Positions 58,508 to 64,000 of a stretch of DNA of 64,000 nt are shown here, in pieces. Source of the DNA: Paracoccus sp. (in: a-proteobacteria) (lineage in GTDB: Bacteria; Pseudomonadota; Alphaproteobacteria; Rhodobacterales; Rhodobacteraceae); NCBI RefSeq assembly GCF_030604785.1, contig NZ_JAUVVF010000001.1:101227-165226 (forward strand), given 5' to 3'. Position numbers and translations under genes: made by a program. Position 1 is the stretch's first letter; each line of letters begins with the position of its first letter. The notes under the pieces are model-generated. The model did no database searches. It was not told the DNA's origin and saw only the letters and a program-made list of their open reading frames with translations.

Positions 58508-60037
58508 ATGCGGTCAGTGCTGGATCTTGAGGCAGGAACGGTTTTCGTGGGCGGCTGCGGCCCGGATCGTGGAACCGCCGAGACTTTGCTGCTGCGGCAG
58601 GCCAACCGCCACGGGCTGATCGCCGGGGCGACGGGCACCGGCAAGACGGTGACGCTGCAGACGCTGGCCGAAAGCCTGTCCCTTGCGGGCGTGCCGGTCT
58701 TTCTGGCGGATGTGAAGGGCGATCTGGCGGGGCTGTCGCAGCCGGGCGATCCGACAGGCAAGCTGCACGGCGCCTTTGCCGCGCGGGCCGAGCAGATCGG
58801 CATGGCGCTGCATTACCAATCCGTGCCGGTCGTCTTCTGGGATGTGTGGGGCGAAAGCGGCCATCTGGTCCGCACCACCCCGGCCGAGATGGGGCCGCTG
58901 CTTCTGTCGCGCCTGCTGGGTCTGACGGCGGTGCAGGAGGGGGTGCTGAACATCGCCTTTCGCGTGGCCGACGAGGAGGGGCTGCCGCTGCTGGATCTGA
59001 AGGATCTGCAGGCGATGCTGCTCTGGGTGGGGCAGAACGCCCCGGCCCTGTCGCTGCGATACGGCAATGTCAGCGCGGCCAGCGTGGGCGCGATCCAGCG
59101 CGCGCTTCTGGTGCTGGAGGGCGAAGGCGGGGACCGGCTGTTCGGCGAGCCGGCGCTGGCTCTATCCGATCTGATGCGCTGCGACTCATCGGGGCGGGGG
59201 GTCGTGAACATCCTGTCGGCCGAGAGACTGATGAACGCGCCGCGCCTTTACGCGACCTTCCTGCTGTGGCTTCTGTCGGAACTGTTCGAGCAGCTGCCCG
59301 AGATCGGCGATCCCGACAAGCCGCGCATGGCCTTCTTCTTCGACGAGGCGCATCTGCTGTTCAACGATGCGCCCAAGGCGCTGATCGACAAGGTCGAGCG
59401 CGTCGCCCGGCTGATCCGGTCCAAGGGTGTCAGCGTCTGGTTCATCAGCCAGAGCCCGACCGACATCCCCGATCCCGTCCTGTCGCAACTGGGCAACCGC
59501 GTCCAGCACGCGCTGCGCGCCTTCACCGCGCGCGACCAGAAGGCGCTGCGCGATGCGGCGCAGAATTACCGTCCGAACCCCGAATTCGACATCGCCGAGG
59601 CGATCCAGCAGGTCGTCACCGGCGAGGCCGTGACTTCGTTTCTCGAGGCCAAGGGCGCGCCGGGGATCGCGCAGCGCACGCTGATCCGGCCTCCGCTGAG
59701 CCGCCTTGGGCCCATTGCGCCCGAGGAACGGGCGGCGCTGATGGAGCAATCCGGGATGGGTGCGCGCTATGATCGGGCCATCGACCGCGATTCCGCGCAT
59801 GAGATGCTGGCGCGGCGAACGGGCATAGACGCCGACCCCGATGCAGGCGCGGGCGAGTTCCGTCAGGCGCGCCGCTATCAGCCGGGCGGCGCGAAACCGG
59901 CTTCACCGCGCACAGGGGGGTCGCGCAGCGACAGCATCGCCGAGACCTTCGGCAAGAGCCTTGCCCGCCAGCTTGGCACCAAGGGCGGGCAGGCGCTGGT
60001 GCGCGGCATCCTGGGGTCGCTGACCCGGCGCCGCTGA
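58508..60037 (+). CDS. HerA-like / DUF853 P-loop ATPase
   Basis: HGLIAGATGTGKTVTLQTLAESLSLAGVPVFLADVKGDLAGLSQPG; MAFFFDEAHLLFNDAPKAL; WFISQSPTDIPDPVLSQLGNRVQHALRAFT; start chosen from upstream options. Confidence 0.9.
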   Translation: MRSVLDLEAGTVFVGGCGPDRGTAETLLLRQANRHGLIAGATGTGKTVTLQTLAESLSLAGVPVFLADVKGDLAGLSQPGDPTGKLHGAFAARAEQIGMALHYQSVPVVFWDVWGESGHLVRTTPAEMGPLLLSRLLGLTAVQEGVLNIAFRVADEEGLPLLDLKDLQAMLLWVGQNAPALSLRYGNVSAASVGAIQRALLVLEGEGGDRLFGEPALALSDLMRCDSSGRGVVNILSAERLMNAPRLYATFLLWLLSELFEQLPEIGDPDKPRMAFFFDEAHLLFNDAPKALIDKVERVARLIRSKGVSVWFISQSPTDIPDPVLSQLGNRVQHALRAFTARDQKALRDAAQNYRPNPEFDIAEAIQQVVTGEAVTSFLEAKGAPGIAQRTLIRPPLSRLGPIAPEERAALMEQSGMGARYDRAIDRDSAHEMLARRTGIDADPDAGAGEFRQARRYQPGGAKPASPRTGGSRSDSIAETFGKSLARQLGTKGGQALVRGILGSLTRRR

Positions 60038-60040
60038 TCG

Positions 60041-60388
60041 TCAGGGACGCGCGGCCAGCAAAGGCGCGGGCGCGGCCTCGATCGCGGCCTTCATTTCGGC
60101 CAGAATCGCGATCATCAGCAGGACGTGGCGCTGCAGCGGATAATCGGCCGCGGCGTTCAGGCGCATGTCGTTCAGCATCGCCTCTTCCGCGCGCAGGCGG
60201 GGCAGGCAGGCGCCCGGCCGAGGGCAATTGTCCAGTCGCAGCAGCCGCGCCAGATCGCGGTCGCGCCGCCAGTGACGCTGGCCCTCACGGGCCGCGCGGA
60301 TCAGCAGGCGCGGCCGGCGCAGCGAGGTCTCGGGGCTGCGGGCCGGAAAGGGGACGATGTTGTCCTTGCGGCTGAGGGATGCGGTCAT
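60041..60388 (-). CDS. DUF6477-like small protein, divergent from the DUF6456 gene
   Basis: LRRPRLLIRAAREGQRHWRRDRDLARLL...LPRLRAEEAMLNDMRLNAAADYPLQRHVLLMIAILAEMK. Confidence 0.55.
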   Translation of the reverse strand: MTASLSRKDNIVPFPARSPETSLRRPRLLIRAAREGQRHWRRDRDLARLLRLDNCPRPGACLPRLRAEEAMLNDMRLNAAADYPLQRHVLLMIAILAEMKAAIEAAPAPLLAARP

Positions 60389-60602
60389 GGCGTGATCCTC
60401 GTTGATACGACGGGGCCAGCTTCACACAACCTTAGCGAGTGTTGCCAAATCCTTGGTCGCAGCGCGCGCCGCCGCAAGGTTTCTTTAGGATTTGTTAGGG
60501 AATGTTGCTTCTACGTGCAGAAATGCTCCGTTAACCACGACGGAAAAAATGCAACCCAGGGTGGTTACTGCCGGACCGCTCGAGGATGACGAGGGAAGTG
60601 AC

Positions 60603-61757
60603 ATGACGATATTGACCGGTGATTTCGCACTTGGCGCCAGCGCGGCGGAGCACCGTGGGGATGGCGCTGCCGCATTGTCCTGCCCGTCCGCGCCGGGCGA
60701 CGAGCTGGCGCTGGACGCGCAGCTTTACCTGCGCCATGTCGAGAACGGCGAGGCGATCCGCGCCCTTGCCCGCGAGGCGGGCTGCCACGCCTCGACGATC
60801 CTGCGCCGCATCCGCCGGTTCGAGGCCCGGCGCGACGATCCGCTGGTCGATGGCGCGCTGACCAAGACAACCGACGCCGCGGCCTTCGACGAGAGGCAGG
60901 CCCTGCGGATCCTGCGCCGCCTGTCCGAGTCCGGCGCGGTGATGGTCTCGGCGGCGGGGATGGACAAGGCCATCGTCACCCGCGACGACATCCGCACCGC
61001 CGTCCTGGACCGCGCGCTGGCCGAAGAGATGGCCCTGCGCGGTTGGGTGGTGCAGTCGGGGCAGGGCGGGCGGCTGGCGCGCTATGTGCTGGCCCCGGCG
61101 GGGCGCGACGCGCTGCGCCGGATGCTGCGCTCGCCGCGCCAGCGCGATGCGGTGCCTGGGCCCGGCGCTTTCTGCGATGCCCGCCCGGTCGAAAGCGCGC
61201 GCCCCGAAAGCGCCATGGCCGAGGCGCCCGCCGCCTTTGATCATGCCGAACGCCACCGCGTCTGGGAGGATCGCGTCATCCGCGACCCCGAGGATGACAG
61301 CCGCCAGCGCGTGCGGGTCAACATCGCCGAATCTCCCCTGCTGCTGCTGGCGCGGCGGCGCGACGGCAATGGCCAGCTGTTCCTGACGCCCGGCATGGTG
61401 GCGGCGGGCGAACGTCTGCGAGAGGATTTCGAGATGGCGCAGATGGGGCCACGCGTCACGCAGAACTGGGACGGGTTCATGACCGCGGGCATCGACGTCT
61501 CGCGGCAGGGCGGCGGCGGGCATCGCGGTGGCTCTGACAGCGCACGTGACCGGGTGGCGCTGGCGCTGCGTGATCTGGGGCCGGGCATGGGAGATATCGT
61601 GCTGCGCGTGTGCTGCTTTCTCGAGGGGATCGAGACGACGGAACGGCGGCTGGGCTGGTCTGCGCGGTCGGGCAAGATCGTGCTGCGCCTGGCGCTGATG
61701 CGGCTGGAGCGGCACTATGCCGAGACCTATGGCAAGGGGGCGCCGCTGATCGGTTGA
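60603..61757 (+). CDS. gafA: DUF6456 HTH protein, candidate GTA activator GafA homologue
   Basis: N-terminal HTH YLRHVENGEAIRALAREAGCHASTILRRIRRFEARRDDPLVD; C-terminal NIAESPLLLLARRRDGNGQLFLTPGMVAAGERLREDFEMAQMGPRVTQNWDGFMT. Confidence 0.65.
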   Translation: MTILTGDFALGASAAEHRGDGAAALSCPSAPGDELALDAQLYLRHVENGEAIRALAREAGCHASTILRRIRRFEARRDDPLVDGALTKTTDAAAFDERQALRILRRLSESGAVMVSAAGMDKAIVTRDDIRTAVLDRALAEEMALRGWVVQSGQGGRLARYVLAPAGRDALRRMLRSPRQRDAVPGPGAFCDARPVESARPESAMAEAPAAFDHAERHRVWEDRVIRDPEDDSRQRVRVNIAESPLLLLARRRDGNGQLFLTPGMVAAGERLREDFEMAQMGPRVTQNWDGFMTAGIDVSRQGGGGHRGGSDSARDRVALALRDLGPGMGDIVLRVCCFLEGIETTERRLGWSARSGKIVLRLALMRLERHYAETYGKGAPLIG

Positions 61758-61820
61758 GCCCCGCCTTCCCGCGCGATAAGCTGGCATGGCGCGCGCCCCT
61801 TTGGTCGATCAGGTCCGTTT

Positions 61821-62738
61821 ATGAACATCACCTTGCGCCAACTGCGCTACTTCCTCGCCCTGGCCGAACATGCCAGCTTCACCCGCGCTGCCGAGGCGAT
61901 CAACGTCACCCAGCCTGCCTTGTCGATGCAGATCCGCCAGCTTGAGGATTGCATCGGCATGGCGCTGGTCGAACGAATGCCCGGCGGCGTGGTCCTGACG
62001 CCGCAGGGCCGCGCGCTCGAAGCGCATGCGCGGCGGGTCATGGCCGACATGGCAGGGCTGGAACAGGCGATGCGCCAGCCGGGGCAGGGCGGGCGGCTGA
62101 TGCTGGGCATGATCCCCACCGTCGCGCCCTATCTGCTGCCCGTGGTCCTGCCCCTGCTGCGCGCCCAGAATGTCGGGCGCGACCTGCATCTGCGCGAGGC
62201 GCAGACCGAACGCCTGCTGGACGAACTGGCGGCGGGGCGGCTGGATGCCATTGTCGTGGCGACCCCGCCTCAGGGCGCGGGGGTCGAGGCGGTGGACCTG
62301 TTCACGGATCGCTTCCTGCTGGCGGGCAGCCCCGCCCGCATCGCCGATCTGGACGCGCGCAGCATCGAGCCGCGCGATCTGGATCCGGGCCAGCTGCTGC
62401 TGCTGGACGAGGGGCATTGCCTGGGCGATCAGGCGCTGGAGGTCTGCGGTCTGGGGCGGCGGTCCAGCCGTCTGGACCTTGGCGCGGCCTCGCTGGCGAC
62501 GCTGTGCCGGCTTGCGGCGCAGGGGATGGGCCTGACCTTCCTGCCCGAGATCGCCCGCCAGCAGGAAATGGCCGCTGCCCCCGGCCTGACCGCGATCCGT
62601 TTTCCCGATCCGCAGCCCGCCCGCCAGGTCGTGCTGATGCGCCGCGCCTCGACGCCTTCGGGGGGGTGGTTCGACGAATTGGCCGGGCTTCTGTCGGCCG
62701 CCGCCTTGGGGCTGCTGGCAGACGAGCCTTCGCCATAG
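61821..62738 (+). CDS. oxyR: OxyR-type LysR regulator
   Basis: Lys[39 protein letters not shown]; redox-cysteine motif [16 protein letters not shown]. Confidence 0.85.
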   Translation: MNITLRQLRYFLALAEHASFTRAAEAINVTQPALSMQIRQLEDCIGMALVERMPGGVVLTPQGRALEAHARRVMADMAGLEQAMRQPGQGGRLMLGMIPTVAPYLLPVVLPLLRAQNVGRDLHLREAQTERLLDELAAGRLDAIVVATPPQGAGVEAVDLFTDRFLLAGSPARIADLDARSIEPRDLDPGQLLLLDEGHCLGDQALEVCGLGRRSSRLDLGAASLATLCRLAAQGMGLTFLPEIARQQEMAAAPGLTAIRFPDPQPARQVVLMRRASTPSGGWFDELAGLLSAAALGLLADEPSP

Positions 62739-62829
62739 GGTCAGCCATGCGCCCGGCGCATGGGCCGGGGTTCCGCAATTGCCAAATGGGCCGGAACGGC
62801 CTAGATGTGGGGGAACCGCGACGGAAAGG

Positions 62830-63789
62830 ATGACGGCCTTGCGCGACCTCAGGATCCCGGATCAGCGCCACCCGGAAAAGGCGCATCGCCCCGATCAGGC
62901 GCAGCCGAAGAAGCCCGCCTGGATCCGCGTCAAGGCGCCCACCTCGGAAGGCTACAAGCAGACCCGCGATCTTCTGCGCGAGAACCGCCTGTCCACCGTC
63001 TGCGAGGAAGCCGGCTGTCCGAATGTCGGCGAATGCTGGAGCCAAGGTCACGCCACCATGATGATCATGGGCGAGATCTGCACGCGCGGCTGCACCTTCT
63101 GCAACGTCGCCACGGGCAAACCCAATGCGCTGGACGTGTTCGAACCGGGCCGCGTCGCCCATGCCGTCCAGAAGCTGGGCCTGAACCATGTCGTCATCAC
63201 CAGCGTGGACCGCGACGATCTGGCCGATGGCGGGGCCGAGCATTTCGCCCAGACCATCCGCGCGATCCGTCACCGCTCGCCCGATGCCACGATCGAGGTG
63301 CTGACCCCCGACTTCCTGAAATCCGCCCCCGGCGCGCTTGAAACGGTGGTCGAGGCGCGGCCCGACGTCTTCAACCACAATCTGGAAACCGTGCCCGGTC
63401 TCTATCCGACCGTGCGGCCCGGCGCGCGCTATTTCCATTCGCTGCGGCTTCTGCAGCGGGTCAAGGAACTGGACCCCACGATGTTCACCAAATCCGGGAT
63501 CATGGTGGGTCTGGGCGAGGATCGGCAGGGCGTGCTGCAGGTCATGGACGACATGCGCGCCGCCGATATCGATTTCATCACCATCGGCCAGTATCTGCAA
63601 CCGACGCCCAAGCATCACCGCGTGGACCGCTTCGTCACCCCCGAGGAATTCGAGGGCTACGAAAAGGCCGCCTATGGCAAGGGCTTCCTGATGGTTTCGG
63701 CCACGCCGCTGACGCGCTCGTCCTATCATGCGGGCGACGATTTCGCGCGGCTGCGGGCCGCCCGGCTGGAAAAGCTGGGCCGCGCCTGA
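62830..63789 (+). CDS. lipA: Lipoyl synthase
   Basis: [44 protein letters not shown]. Confidence 0.96.
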   Translation: MTALRDLRIPDQRHPEKAHRPDQAQPKKPAWIRVKAPTSEGYKQTRDLLRENRLSTVCEEAGCPNVGECWSQGHATMMIMGEICTRGCTFCNVATGKPNALDVFEPGRVAHAVQKLGLNHVVITSVDRDDLADGGAEHFAQTIRAIRHRSPDATIEVLTPDFLKSAPGALETVVEARPDVFNHNLETVPGLYPTVRPGARYFHSLRLLQRVKELDPTMFTKSGIMVGLGEDRQGVLQVMDDMRAADIDFITIGQYLQPTPKHHRVDRFVTPEEFEGYEKAAYGKGFLMVSATPLTRSSYHAGDDFARLRAARLEKLGRA

Positions 63790-63877
63790 CAGGCAGGCCG
63801 CGGGCCCGCATCGCACGGGCTTGCAAATCCCCGCGCGCCGATTTACGCCACGATCAGGCCAGGGCGCCGGCAGGTCC

Positions 63878-63961
63878 GGGGGTATGGCGGAATGGTAGAC
63901 GCAGGGCATTCAAAATGCTCCGCCGCAAGGCATGGGGGTTCGAGTCCCTCTACCCCTACCA
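63878..63961 (+). tRNA. tRNA-Leu (anticodon CAA), CCA encoded
   Basis: Acceptor GGGGGTA/TACCCCT, anticodon loop TTCAAAA, variable arm, T-arm GGGGGTTCGAGTCCCTC, ACCA end. Confidence 0.92.
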
Positions 63962-64000
63962 CCGCCCTGGCACTTTCTGCATCGCAGCATCTTGCATCCC

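Overview
GC-rich alphaproteobacterial chromosome segment, Rhodobacteraceae / Paracoccus-like by gene content and codon style. In order it contains: a degenerate IS3-family element next to a ClC-channel remnant; a cobalamin-riboswitch-controlled btuB-btuF-btuC-btuD locus; a CDP-alcohol transferase / sulfatase / flippase-like / glycosyltransferase cluster; housekeeping genes (nth, adenosine kinase, fabF, mltG); an apparently complete gene transfer agent (RcGTA-like) structural cluster g1-g15 plus a DUF2793 fibre-like gene (about 18.6-33.3 kb); cysE, pyrD, a 5'-nucleotidase, nadD, dacB and lysS; a beta-helix (pectate-lyase-like) protein; a SulP transporter; an acs / DUF4212 / SSS symporter / CBS-DUF294 / receiver / sensor-exonuclease locus; trpA, ychF, a HerA-like ATPase, a DUF6456 protein that looks like the GTA activator GafA, oxyR, lipA and tRNA-Leu(CAA). 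The most interesting signals are: (1) a sigma70-like promoter followed at once by a strong intrinsic terminator just upstream of GTA g1, the layout expected of an anti-termination-controlled late operon, with a candidate GafA/GafZ-type DUF6456 regulator in the same window; (2) a membrane PAS sensor fused to a DnaQ-like DEDDh exonuclease, overlapping a stand-alone receiver gene beside an acetate-type transporter; (3) candidate small RNAs on the minus strand between ychF and the HerA-like gene. All calls come from reading the sequence and ORF track; no searches were run.
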